Origin: Candidatus Bathyarchaeota archaeon
GTDB taxonomy: Archaea; Thermoproteota; Bathyarchaeia; RBG-16-48-13; GCA-020355125
DNA: 26,293 nucleotides
Reading direction: 5' to 3'
Assembly (NCBI GenBank): GCA_026014905.1
Contig: JAOZHK010000053.1
Coordinates: 1-26,293 of the forward strand
Under the pieces are notes generated by a model. The model was not told the DNA's origin. It searched no databases and saw only the letters and a program-made list of their open reading frames with translations. Each line of letters starts with the position of its first letter. The stretch's first letter is position 1. Made by a program: the position numbers and the translations under genes. Below, in pieces: positions 7,585 to 15,922 of the stretch.

Positions 7585-9327
7585 ATGGATCTCTTTGATC
7601 AGCTTTCCGAGCTTGGCAAAAGACGAGCTATTTTCTATCCTGCTTTTGAAATTTATGGTGGTATGAGTGGCTTTGTGAATTATGGTCCTGTTGGCTCACT
7701 ATTGAAGCAAAATATTGAGCAGAAATGGCGACAGCGATTTGTGTATCAGGAAGGAATGGTGGAATTAGAATCCACAATAATCATGCCCGAACAAGCATTT
7801 CTCGCGTCAGGTCATGTCGCACACTTCACAGACTTTATGACCCGCTGTTCTCAATGTAGAAAAGTGTTTCGCGTTGATTTACTTCTCCATGATTCAAAAG
7901 TTAAAGGTTCTGAAGGGTTATCACAACAAACATTAGATAATTTGATCGAAAAACATGATGTCCGTTGTCCAGATTGTCAAGGGAAGTTATTACCATCAGA
8001 ACCATTCAATTTAATGTTTCAAACGCAAATCGGATCGTTAGATACACGACAAATTGGATTTGGTCGACCAGAAGCAGGGCAAGGACAATTCCTTGACTTT
8101 AAGCGGTTATATCTTGCTGCACGAGAACACCTGCCATTAGGAATTGCACAGGTGGGTCGTTGTGTACGCAATGAAATTGCACCAAGGAAAGGACCTATTC
8201 GTCTACGCGAATTTACTATTATCGATTATGAGATCTTCTTTGATCCTGAAGATCCCACATACCCTTCCATAGAACAAATCCATGATCAACGACTTCGAAT
8301 CTTATCAGCATCTGAGCAGGTATCAGGATCTGACTTTGTGAGAGAGCTAACCGTTCGAGAAGCCCTAGCTGAGAAAGTAATAGGAAATGAAATACTATGT
8401 TATTTTATGGCGTTAGCAATTGCTTTTTTAGAAGATTTGGGGATTCCCTTCGAAAAACAACGGTTGCGAGAGCAATTACCTGATGAGAAGGCACATTATT
8501 CTGAGCAAACATTTGATCAAGAAGTATGGTTAGATCGTTGGGGATGGACTGAGATCTCAGGCCACGCGTATCGTACAGATTATGATCTTCGAAACCATAT
8601 GACTCACAGTGGCGAAGATTTACGAGTATATAAATCCTATGAAACACCACGTCCTCAGATTCAAATTGAAGTGAAACCTATTAGAGAAAAACTGACGAGG
8701 GATTTTGGAAATCAGGAAGCTGATGCAATTATCCAACTACTTTCTAAAACTGATCCAGTTATTGTCGCACGAGAGATACGAACTAAGAACTTCTATGAAG
8801 TTACCCAGCGCCACCCCGTAAAGCTTTCTGCCCAGCATCTTAATATTACTGAGAAGGAAGTTGAGGTTGCAGGCCGCTATTTTATTCCCCATGTCGTTGA
8901 ACCCTCTTTTGGGATTGATCGAATAGTCTATGCAACATTAGAATATGCATATTCCAGAGAGGGAAAACGCACCCGCTTAGCTTTACCCCGTGATGTGGCT
9001 CCTATTAAAGCCATGGTGTATCCACTAGTAACCCGCAACGGACTTCCCGATACCGCGATGAACGTCTACCACACCCTACTTGAAGAAGGCATCATTGTGA
9101 GATATGACAGTTCTGGATCCATCGGTAGGCGCTATGCTCGAGCCGACGAAATCGGCGTTCCCATATGTGTTACAATTGATTACCAAAGTATAAAAGATAA
9201 CACAGTTACGCTACGCGATCTGTATTCGAGAAAGCAAGTCCGCACCAGTATTCCTAAACTTGCTAATTTACTCCACACATATTTCAAGAAGAAATGTGAA
9301 TTTACAAATTTAGGAATGCCCCTTTAA
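7585..9327 (+). CDS. glyS: Glycyl-tRNA synthetase (class II, alpha-2 type)
   Basis: A 580-residue dimeric-type GlyRS that charges tRNA-Gly. It opens with the family signature FYPAFEIYGGMSGFVNYGPVG (about 17-36). A zinc-type insertion follows: CSQC at 88-91 and CPDC at 128-131. Motif 2 is RNEIAPRKGPIRLREFT (about 195-211), and the class II motif 3 region is EPSFGIDRIVYATLEYAY (about 440-457). The C-terminal anticodon-binding domain begins near residue 470 (APIKAMVYPLV). Length fits the archaeal/eukaryotic GlyRS class. The start is ATG at 7585. The stop codon overlaps the stop of the convergent glycosyltransferase gene through a shared TTAA. Confidence 0.95.
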   Translation: MDLFDQLSELGKRRAIFYPAFEIYGGMSGFVNYGPVGSLLKQNIEQKWRQRFVYQEGMVELESTIIMPEQAFLASGHVAHFTDFMTRCSQCRKVFRVDLLLHDSKVKGSEGLSQQTLDNLIEKHDVRCPDCQGKLLPSEPFNLMFQTQIGSLDTRQIGFGRPEAGQGQFLDFKRLYLAAREHLPLGIAQVGRCVRNEIAPRKGPIRLREFTIIDYEIFFDPEDPTYPSIEQIHDQRLRILSASEQVSGSDFVRELTVREALAEKVIGNEILCYFMALAIAFLEDLGIPFEKQRLREQLPDEKAHYSEQTFDQEVWLDRWGWTEISGHAYRTDYDLRNHMTHSGEDLRVYKSYETPRPQIQIEVKPIREKLTRDFGNQEADAIIQLLSKTDPVIVAREIRTKNFYEVTQRHPVKLSAQHLNITEKEVEVAGRYFIPHVVEPSFGIDRIVYATLEYAYSREGKRTRLALPRDVAPIKAMVYPLVTRNGLPDTAMNVYHTLLEEGIIVRYDSSGSIGRRYARADEIGVPICVTIDYQSIKDNTVTLRDLYSRKQVRTSIPKLANLLHTYFKKKCEFTNLGMPL

Positions 9328-10049
9328 TCGTGGAATGGATTCATGTTATTCTTTTTGTACGATCTTAACAGTTTAAGAATTTTCAGATGACTTCGAAAGT
9401 TAAAGAGGAATTTACTCTTTCCATTGCCTTCTCTTGGTGTAATCCGAATTGGGAGTTCGACAATTTTCATCCCGTGATTAATAGCTTTGATATTCATCTC
9501 CGTTTCGATTTCAAAACCTGTTGCGGTGAGGTTGAGGCGTTGAAAATCTCGTTTAGTAATGGCACGCATGCCATTTAACGGATCTTGGAGATGAATTCCG
9601 CTACGAGAAAAAACGAGGCGTGTCAACATAAACGATGGATAAAGATGCCGGAGTTTCTGGACCATGGTGTCACGGCTTCTCAGGTATGGTATTGCATTAC
9701 CCAACACCATGATACCTTTTCTCACAGACTGCAAAAATTTGGGTATGGCTTCAGATGGATAAGTGCCATCACCATCGATAAAGAGAAGTATATCACTCTT
9801 AGCATGATTTACACCTTCGCGCATGGCGAAGCCTTTGCCTGGCTGATCAACTAGCAAAACATCGGCACCAACGCGTTTTGCTTCATCAATTGTTGCATCT
9901 GTGGACAAGCCATCAATCACAAGAATCTGGCAACAGGCTCGTAGAGACTCTGGTATGCGAGAAATAGTTACGCTAATGGCACTTTCTTCATTCAGTGTGG
10001 GAATAATAATAGACGCTACAGGATCGGCAACTGAGTTTGGGCCTGTCAA
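9324..10049 (-). CDS. Family 2 glycosyltransferase, dolichol-phosphate sugar synthase-like
   Basis: A 241-residue GT2 enzyme of the polyprenyl-phosphate mannose/glucose synthase group. Visible elements are SIIIPTLNEESAISVTI (about 13-29), ILVIDGLSTDAT (about 42-53), the GKGFAMREGV loop (about 71-80) and the metal-binding DGDGTYPSEAIP (about 92-103). The QDPLNGMRAI motif (about 154-163) and the late TPREGNGKSKF (about 208-218) are typical of DPM-like enzymes. No C-terminal membrane helices are present, as in the soluble DPM1 form. It probably charges a dolichol carrier for N-glycan or lipid glycosylation. The gene is convergent with glyS, and the last four bases are shared. Confidence 0.88.
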   Translation of the reverse strand: MTGPNSVADPVASIIIPTLNEESAISVTISRIPESLRACCQILVIDGLSTDATIDEAKRVGADVLLVDQPGKGFAMREGVNHAKSDILLFIDGDGTYPSEAIPKFLQSVRKGIMVLGNAIPYLRSRDTMVQKLRHLYPSFMLTRLVFSRSGIHLQDPLNGMRAITKRDFQRLNLTATGFEIETEMNIKAINHGMKIVELPIRITPREGNGKSKFLFNFRSHLKILKLLRSYKKNNMNPFHD

Positions 10050-10131
10050 GGATGGTCTCTTTTAATCTCACCGGTATGTTCTTTAAAATATTTGTGTTTT
10101 TTTTGGGGGTACTTGATCAATAAACAGATTA

Positions 10132-10138
10132 TTTATAG
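10132..10138 (+). promoter_or_regulatory. Possible TATA box for the M19 dipeptidase gene
   Basis: TTTATAG lies within ATTATTTATAGC, about 105 bp upstream of the ATG at 10240 and 50 bp upstream of the alternative TTG at 10186. A run of eight T followed by GGGGG (10097-10109) lies on the same strand. The assignment rests on the AT-rich pattern only. Confidence 0.3.
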
Positions 10139-10239
10139 CTTCAAATCTTTTTCATGGTGTACACGAGTGTAAAACGCATTTATTATTGAAATCCTGCACA
10201 TTTAAAAGAAATCATCATCTCTATAACTCTGATGTGATT

Positions 10240-11478
10240 ATGGGGCGTCATAAACAATACCGTGGATATCGCGCGTATCAATATCTTACTCCTGAAATCG
10301 ATTATGAAGTGATACCTTATCGTGCAGCGATCAATCCAGATTGGTCATATAGCGTTCCTTTATCCAAGAGTGAGGAAGAAGTGTTTGAGCAAATACTGGA
10401 GAAGCATATTGTAGTTGATCTTCATGAACATCCTTCTCTTCAACCCGAGGATATGGCGTTGGATTATCGTAATGAGGGACGTGAGGTATTAGCATATGAA
10501 GCGCTTAGCCAATCAGGAATCGATGTTGTATTTGATAATATGATGGATGGCTATGGGAGCGTTACTTCAAAACACGGAAATCACTGGACCGATGTGATTC
10601 AAAATTTGGGGATGCGTCTCTGTGATATTGCACATCAAGACTTTGTAATCCCTTGTGAACGCGTTAGCGATATCTATGAAGCCTTTAATAAAGGAAAGTT
10701 AGCTTGGGTTCCAGTTCTCGAATCTTTGAATTGTATCGAGAATGAAGTAGATCGCGTCGATGTATTGTATGGTTTGGGTCTACGTTCGGCAGGATTAGTG
10801 TACAGTGAATCGAACTTGCTTGGCTCAGGTCTGCGGGAACGATGCGATGGAGGATTAACAGATTTTGGTTATGATGTCGTGGTACGAATGAATAAGTTAG
10901 GGCTGCTAATTGATGTTTCACACGGGGGGGATCAAACGGTACAAGATACTATCGTGGAGAGCAAAAAGCCAATTTTGATCTCTCATTGTGGCTCACGCAC
11001 CCTCACGCCCACAGTCCGTATGTTGCCTGACGAAGTGTTAATGTCATTGGCGGAGCGTGGAGGAGTACTAGGTGTTGAGATGGCAGGAGCAATGGTCCGA
11101 ACCACAAAGAACCCTGTCGCGAATCTTGAAGCGTACATGGAACAAATAGAATATTGTATCGAACTACTAGGCATCGACCATGTAGGGTGTGGACCCGACA
11201 CGATGTATGGAGATCACCTAGGCTTATATCGTGCTATGGTGAAAGGTAGTCAGAGTAAAGGCTTGGGCCACACGAAGCGATCTGGAGTGGGGGACGAAGT
11301 TCTTGGAATATCCATTGATCTTACTGCTGTTCCAGACTATGTGAGGGGTATGGAGAATCCAACGGAATGTCTTCAGAATATTATGCGCTGGCTGGTAAAA
11401 CACGGCTACTCTGAAACTGAGATCATGAAAGTGATTGGTGGGAACGCACTGCAACTCCTCCAACAGGTCTGGTACTAG
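10240..11478 (+). CDS. Membrane dipeptidase (renal dipeptidase), peptidase family M19
   Basis: A protein of 412 residues from ATG 10240, or 430 if TTG 10186 is used. M19 enzymes are binuclear zinc dipeptidases of the amidohydrolase fold, many of which cleave dipeptides with a C-terminal D-residue. Ligand motifs are visible: VVDLHEHP near the N-terminus (canonical D-x-H-x-D/H, with the third position altered), VPVLESLNC (the bridging Glu), LLIDVSHGGDQT, PILISHCGSR and GIDHVGCGPDTM. The long N-terminal extension of the TTG start (KSCTFKRNHHLYNSD) looks untranslated, so I prefer the ATG that begins MGRHKQYRGYRAYQYL. It converges with a decayed Asp/Glu racemase, 2 bp apart. Its substrate is inferred, not seen. 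Confidence 0.85.
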   Translation: MGRHKQYRGYRAYQYLTPEIDYEVIPYRAAINPDWSYSVPLSKSEEEVFEQILEKHIVVDLHEHPSLQPEDMALDYRNEGREVLAYEALSQSGIDVVFDNMMDGYGSVTSKHGNHWTDVIQNLGMRLCDIAHQDFVIPCERVSDIYEAFNKGKLAWVPVLESLNCIENEVDRVDVLYGLGLRSAGLVYSESNLLGSGLRERCDGGLTDFGYDVVVRMNKLGLLIDVSHGGDQTVQDTIVESKKPILISHCGSRTLTPTVRMLPDEVLMSLAERGGVLGVEMAGAMVRTTKNPVANLEAYMEQIEYCIELLGIDHVGCGPDTMYGDHLGLYRAMVKGSQSKGLGHTKRSGVGDEVLGISIDLTAVPDYVRGMENPTECLQNIMRWLVKHGYSETEIMKVIGGNALQLLQQVWY

Positions 11479-11480
11479 TT

Positions 11481-11843
11481 TCAATATTCATGTCTAGGCG
11501 ATGGATAGGCACGTTTACTTTGAGTCAACTCAAGAGCGACTAATAGCTCTGCCATCTTTACCGAAAGAGAAACAGGATCCAATACGGGTATGCCGACCTT
11601 CATGCTATGTTCTCGATGATGTTGCAGGAATGCCAAACTCATATTGCCAGGAATAACAGCTTCCGCTCCATCATTATCCCGTGCATATATATACTCTTGA
11701 AGAAGAGCTTGCTCTGCACGCGTTTTATCTTGATTCACAGCTGATACTGGAACGCGCGCGCTAATCAATGTTCGCCGAAAAAATCCAGGTTTAACCTCAA
11801 CGGGAGGAATCTTTGTCCAATGGAATATTTTATCGTAGCTCAT
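11481..11843 (-). pseudogene. Decayed Asp/Glu/hydantoin racemase-type gene with foreign N-terminus
   Basis: A 120-residue open frame whose C-terminal 75 residues match the end of Asp/Glu/hydantoin racemases: DGAEAVIPGNMSLAFL, then GIPVLDPVSLSVKMAELLVALELTQSKRAYPSP. Normal family members are about 230-250 residues, with one catalytic cysteine in each half. Here the N-terminal half is absent, and the cysteine expected in PGCMS is asparagine (PGNMS). The first 30 residues (FHWTKIPPVEVKPGFFRRTL) resemble the start of a cupin protein instead, so the gene may be a deletion fusion. A GGAG site precedes the ATG at a normal distance, so a product may still be made. Racemase activity is very unlikely. 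Confidence 0.6.
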
Positions 11844-11895
11844 ATAATCTCCTGTATATTAGACTAGTATCAGTTTATGTGTTTCTATGATGATC

Positions 11896-11907
11896 TATGC
11901 ACGCGTA
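11896..11907. repeat. Alternating pyrimidine-purine tract TATGCACGCGTA
   Basis: Twelve strictly alternating bases lie in the 175-bp divergent region between the decayed racemase gene and the membrane protein gene at 12019. TCTATGCACGCGTA (11894-11907) matches the minus-strand element ahead of nadM at 13 of 14 positions. Confidence 0.45.
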
Positions 11908-12018
11908 GCATGATTTTATGCTGAGTTTTTGGAGCGGTGTAAGGAAGTAACCTTTAGATACTTTCACTCAGCTAGTAACTAGCTAACTGTGTTGGTTGGA
12001 AGACAAGGAGTATCTTTA

Positions 12019-12312
12019 ATGGCGTGGATTCTTTCGGTCATGACGTATAGCGAATTTGTGAAGTTAGTTGTTTGTCTTTCCCTAGACGGAGTCGAATATA
12101 TCGTGCCTTTCCTGCTTCAACCAATTATTGGGGATATGCTGGATATTATTGGATTAGTAATCTGCCTCTACTTTTTTCGATGGCTTGGACTGTTCGCGGT
12201 GCTGGAACTCATTCCGGGATTTGATATTCTCCCAATCAATACTTTAGCATGGTTACTCTGGTTTATAATTACTCATCGAGAAGACTTTTCGTATGGTATC
12301 ATTCGACCCTAA
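12019..12312 (+). CDS. Small integral membrane protein, unknown function
   Basis: A 97-residue protein that starts at ATG 12019, where AAGGAG lies 8 nt upstream. An in-frame GTG at 11989 gives a 107-residue version but has no ribosome binding site. Hydrophobic segments are about residues 1-24 (AWILSVMTYSEFVKLVVCLSL), 30-68 (two passes, with GLVICLYFFRWLGLFAVLELI) and 72-86 (LPINTLAWLLWFII). This suggests three or four helices with the acidic GDMLDI in between. I recognise no family, only a vague likeness to small archaeal membrane proteins with an LIPGFDILPxNTLAWL motif. It precedes the CBS-protein gene by 37 bp on the same strand. Confidence 0.7.
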   Translation: MAWILSVMTYSEFVKLVVCLSLDGVEYIVPFLLQPIIGDMLDIIGLVICLYFFRWLGLFAVLELIPGFDILPINTLAWLLWFIITHREDFSYGIIRP

Positions 12313-12349
12313 GTTCGAAATCTTAAAAACCCCACCAGTATATCTTTAA

Positions 12350-13510
12350 TTGGGGATCAAACTTTTGGAACGAGTTAAAAATCTTGATGTCACTGAGTTA
12401 TTATCGCCACCTTTGACTGTTTCTCCAGCAACTCCGGCGTCGAAGATTATTGGTCTATTAAAAGATGCAAATGCATACGAAATCTTTACTGAAGATAACG
12501 AGAAAATTGGGATGATAACTCTGCGAGAAGTATTGAAAGCATCAAACCTCACTCAAGTGAAAGCAGAGACACTATCATTTAACGTCCCAAAACTTACGAA
12601 TCGAACTAGAGTGAATGAAGCTGCACGACTCATGATGGACTATCGCGTTCGGTCTTTACCCATTGTCTCAGATGATGGGATACTTGGCGGGGTGACAGCG
12701 TTATCCATAATTGATCTTCTGAATGAGAGGAATTTACTGAATTTCAATGTAACGGCGATAATGACTCGCCAACCAACAACGCTCGATAGTTACGCTTTGG
12801 CTTCGAAAGCACGGCAACTTATGATTCGAAGACAGATCGATCATGTTCCTGTTCTTTCAGAGACCAAACCTGTTGGAGTTGTTACATCGGCTCATTTAGT
12901 ATATAATATGTTTCAAGCAACTGAGACTCTTGCGCGAAGTACAATTGTCGCTGAAGAGCAAAAAAAATTAGAGATCCCAGTTCGCAGCATCATGGATGCG
13001 AATCCAGTATCTTGTGAATCTAATGATAAAATCTCCTCCATCTTTCAGGAGATGCAGCGTCTCGATAGCACGTCAGTCATTGTAACGTTTGGAGATGAGC
13101 TTCAAGGTATTATTACCTATAGAGATTACATGAAACTAATTCAGTCACAGTTTACACCAGATGAAATCCCGATATCCATACAAGGTTTGAATCCACGTGA
13201 CTATCCATTTGAATTGGAAATGGCGAGGCACAAATTCATACGGGCTGTTGAATTTTTAAGGAAGAGTTTACCCTTTATTGAGGAAGCACGTTCCACCATC
13301 CGCGTTTTTCCAAGTGGAGATCGAGGTCGTCGGCGATTTGAAGTGAAAGCCTCGATTGTAACTCCAAAGAGAATTTTTAACTATTCAGAGGAAGGCTGGG
13401 AATTGTCTGAGATTTATGATACACTCTCTATTAAATTACGGACAATACTGCAGAAGCGCAAGCGAAGTCGGGTGATGAGACGTGAATCTCGACTTCCAGA
13501 TGAGTTTTAG
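12350..13510 (+). CDS. Four-CBS-domain protein with C-terminal HPF-like ribosome-binding domain
   Basis: A 386-residue protein. Four CBS modules form two Bateman pairs, about residues 14-125 and 132-266. They are visible as repeated D-V-T-E-L-L / I-M-T-R-Q-P / I-M-D-A-N-P starts followed by hxVhShxD-type second strands (GIITYRDYM). CBS pairs usually bind AMP, ATP, SAM or ppGpp-like ligands. The last 100 residues (about 282-386) look like a hibernation-promoting-factor-type fold: strands in FEVKASIVTPKRIFNYSEEGWELSEIYDTLSIKLRTIL, ending in a basic tail KRKRSRVMRRESR. I infer a nucleotide-sensing ribosome hibernation factor. The start is TTG at 12350; no earlier ATG exists in frame. Confidence 0.75.
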   Translation: MGIKLLERVKNLDVTELLSPPLTVSPATPASKIIGLLKDANAYEIFTEDNEKIGMITLREVLKASNLTQVKAETLSFNVPKLTNRTRVNEAARLMMDYRVRSLPIVSDDGILGGVTALSIIDLLNERNLLNFNVTAIMTRQPTTLDSYALASKARQLMIRRQIDHVPVLSETKPVGVVTSAHLVYNMFQATETLARSTIVAEEQKKLEIPVRSIMDANPVSCESNDKISSIFQEMQRLDSTSVIVTFGDELQGIITYRDYMKLIQSQFTPDEIPISIQGLNPRDYPFELEMARHKFIRAVEFLRKSLPFIEEARSTIRVFPSGDRGRRRFEVKASIVTPKRIFNYSEEGWELSEIYDTLSIKLRTILQKRKRSRVMRRESRLPDEF

Positions 13511-13523
13511 TCAACTGTTGAAT

Positions 13524-15386
13524 TTAACCAACAAAGATCGGGCGGTGTGAGAGTAACATCGGTAATGGTAAGGGTTTAAAGGGCTTTGACGCTGTGTGCC
13601 TCTTAGTTTCAGTAATAAGCTGGTTTAGGGTCATGGATTCGATGGTTCCAAGTCTTCGTTTTCGAATCGCCATCTGGGAGTTTTTAACTTCTTTTTTGCC
13701 ATATACAATTATGTAAGGGATCCACTCTTGTTCTGCCTGCCGGATCCGATTGGACACCGTGAGTTCACGGTCATCTATATCTGCTCTTATGTGTTGATTC
13801 TTGAGGGCAGTAGTGAGAGTGATGCATTTCTCAACGTATTCGCTTGAAACGGGAATAAATCGTATCTGAGTAGGTGAGAGCCATAACGGAAGCGTAGGAA
13901 TTTTCTGGTTCATCTGATCCCGATAAGCCTTTTCCAGTAGAGCGTAAATACATCGTTCAATAGCTCCGCTGGGGCTGCAGTGAAGTATGATTGGGTATCG
14001 TTTCTTTCCTTCGTCATCGACGTATGTTATATTATAGCGCTCTGCATTCTCAACATCTATCTGATCGGTAGAGAGTGCAGAAGCCTTTTCTAGATTATCC
14101 ACGAAGTTTAGTTCCCACTTTAGGGTAAAGTAAAAGAATTTTTCAGGCCACACTTCAACAAGGACAGGTCTCCCAAATTGGTGTGTGAGAGCGAGGACGA
14201 ATTCTTTATGTTTAGCATAGAAATCTTGAGTAAAGCGAATAGCGAGTTCATAATCTTGCGTGTCTAATTCTAATCCTTCAGTCAGAATTTGGGATGATAA
14301 ATTGAATCGTGTCATAGCTTCCTGTAATGTTTGTTCCATATCTCCACACATAGCATGGACATCAGGCATTGTAAATGCTCGTAATCGACGTAATCCCGTG
14401 AGCTCTCCGCTTTTTTCCCGTCGGAAACTATATCGTGTCAACTCGTAGATTCGAAATGGAAGGTGTCGGTACGAGATTTGAGCGTCATGACTCATCAAGA
14501 ATTGGCCAAAACACGCAGAAAATCGCAAAAAGAAACTTCGGTCTTCCGACGGGATAACGTATTGGCGTGCAGGAAACCTATTCAGATAACTGGCTAAGCT
14601 CGGATGATCCATATCGTACATAATGGGTGTTTCTACTTCCATTCCTCCATATTCAATGACTTTTTGAGTTACATATTGTTCAAGAAGAGATTTTATCAAG
14701 CGCCCTTTAGGATAATAACGAAGATTGCCAGGATCACTTCCAGGTTCGTTATCAGCGAGTTCCAAGCGTTTCATAAGTGTGACATGAGGTGGAACTTGAG
14801 TGGTGGTTCGTGCTTTTGCCATTTCATAATCAATAAATTTTTGTAAATTTGTGGAGTCCGTGAAATCAAAGTCTTGGATCGGGATCAGATCTCCCTTAAG
14901 ATTGAGAATATACCAATCCGAGTGGAGTCGTTCTTCAGCTTGAAGAGCTTGAGATTCCTCTTGAACTTGAGTAGCTGTGGTTCCAAACGCCCGCGACTGT
15001 TCAGCTAAGGGATGTCCTTTAACGGAGATCGTGAACTGCTTGTTCCAACCAAAAGGTGCTCGAACAACTTGAAGCCCAGCGTTTTTTGCGTAATTTTCTA
15101 AAGACTCGATAATATTTCGAGCTGTTCGAGGTGGGGCCAGATCACTGCTAAGGTGAGCGTAGGGATAGATCAGCAATTGCGTTACTTTTAACTTTTCGAG
15201 AAACGATTTGATTGAGTCGACTGCTTCTTGAGCGACGCTATCGGTATCTCCTTTTTCGATAGCGGTGAACACAACGACAATTTCTTCGAATCGTTGGAGC
15301 TGTTTATCACTTTCCTCTGCCTCAGATACCTCTTTTTGAATCGGTAAAAACTCAATAAAATCCGAGTGCAGCTGTAAAATTCTCAT
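13524..15386 (-). CDS. thrS: Threonyl-tRNA synthetase, archaeal type
   Basis: A 620-residue class II synthetase. The N-terminal 145 residues are the archaeal editing domain (MRILQLHSDFIEFLPIQKE, then LLIYPYAHLSSDLAPP), related to D-Tyr-tRNA deacylase. The catalytic core has RYYPKGRLIKSLLEQYV, a motif 2 region RYSFRREKSGELTGLRRLRAFT, and motif 3 in LHCSPSGAIERCIYALLE. The anticodon-binding domain starts near LPLWLSPTQIRFIPVS. I chose the ATG at 15386: GGAG lies about 8 nt upstream, and the longer TTG start at 15410 would put that ribosome binding site inside the coding region. It converges on the CBS-protein gene (13 bp). Its 5' side abuts the CpG-free island. Confidence 0.95.
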   Translation of the reverse strand: MRILQLHSDFIEFLPIQKEVSEAEESDKQLQRFEEIVVVFTAIEKGDTDSVAQEAVDSIKSFLEKLKVTQLLIYPYAHLSSDLAPPRTARNIIESLENYAKNAGLQVVRAPFGWNKQFTISVKGHPLAEQSRAFGTTATQVQEESQALQAEERLHSDWYILNLKGDLIPIQDFDFTDSTNLQKFIDYEMAKARTTTQVPPHVTLMKRLELADNEPGSDPGNLRYYPKGRLIKSLLEQYVTQKVIEYGGMEVETPIMYDMDHPSLASYLNRFPARQYVIPSEDRSFFLRFSACFGQFLMSHDAQISYRHLPFRIYELTRYSFRREKSGELTGLRRLRAFTMPDVHAMCGDMEQTLQEAMTRFNLSSQILTEGLELDTQDYELAIRFTQDFYAKHKEFVLALTHQFGRPVLVEVWPEKFFYFTLKWELNFVDNLEKASALSTDQIDVENAERYNITYVDDEGKKRYPIILHCSPSGAIERCIYALLEKAYRDQMNQKIPTLPLWLSPTQIRFIPVSSEYVEKCITLTTALKNQHIRADIDDRELTVSNRIRQAEQEWIPYIIVYGKKEVKNSQMAIRKRRLGTIESMTLNQLITETKRHTASKPFKPLPLPMLLSHRPIFVG

Positions 15387-15634
15387 GTCTCTCTCTCCAA
15401 AAACACGCAATAATATGACACAGTATGTGGATTGTAAGTTTAATAATAAATCTTGACTTTAAGTTATAAGCTTCTATAACTTGTCAGTCAAGTCTTATGT
15501 GTTTCTGTCAGCCCAGAAAATAAAGTTATTGTTACACTAGCTAATATGGGGAAAAGAACAACATATAAAGAATCAAGGCTACCATGAACACTACAGTACA
15601 CAGCCACCACAGATTCCTTGCTCTGACTGATGCA

Positions 15635-15910
15635 TTAGATATATCCCCATTTGAAATAGATCCAGATCAAGCACAGCACCAATACAGTACCAATACACAC
15701 TAAGATCAGGGCAATATCTCTTTTTGTTGGATGTTCCCCATAATGAGGAATAGGTACTCCTTTGAGGAAAAAGAACCTGTCTTTGAACTTTGTATAAGGA
15801 TCAATATATGATTTGATAGGCAATCCCTCTTCATCAGTCAGACTGAGAGGCTTCTTTTGCTCTGCTAGCATATCTTCTAACTCTTTCTTTTTATTCTCCA
15901 TTCTCCACAT
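15635..15910 (-). CDS. Island gene: small single-pass membrane protein
   Basis: A 91-residue protein of no recognised family. The N-terminus is charged and helical (ENKKKELEDMLAEQKKPLSL). A middle part rich in Phe, Tyr and Pro follows (SYIDPYTKFKDRFFFLKGVPIPHYGEHP). One C-terminal transmembrane helix covers about residues 65-86 (DIALILVCIGTVLVLCLIWIYF) and is followed by KWGYI. It would be a tail-anchored or N-in protein. The start could be ATG at 15910 or ATG at 15901; neither has a clear ribosome binding site. It is the last of three minus-strand island genes, 12 bp after the previous stop. The gene is CpG-free. A further reading frame with a second TM-like segment overlaps its 3' end. Confidence 0.55.
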   Translation of the reverse strand: MWRMENKKKELEDMLAEQKKPLSLTDEEGLPIKSYIDPYTKFKDRFFFLKGVPIPHYGEHPTKRDIALILVCIGTVLVLCLIWIYFKWGYI

Positions 15911-15922
15911 ACTTCCATCTAA

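Noticed and set aside
9387..9854. Plus-strand open frames inside the second glycosyltransferase gene
   Set aside because: They are antisense shadows of a well-supported minus-strand GT2 gene.
10051..10239. Small gene or RNA in the region upstream of the M19 dipeptidase
   Set aside because: Only a T8-G5 run and a possible TATA box are visible; no open frame or paired structure stands out.
11886..11924. C/D-box-like RNA (ATGATGA followed by CTGA)
   Set aside because: Only one C box and one D-like box are present, no C'/D' pair is visible, and the motifs are too short to support an RNA gene.
15584..15703. Plus-strand 39-residue open frame (MNTTVHSHHRF start)
   Set aside because: It overlaps the 3' end of the minus-strand membrane protein gene, has low-complexity His/Gln/Thr content and no ribosome binding site.
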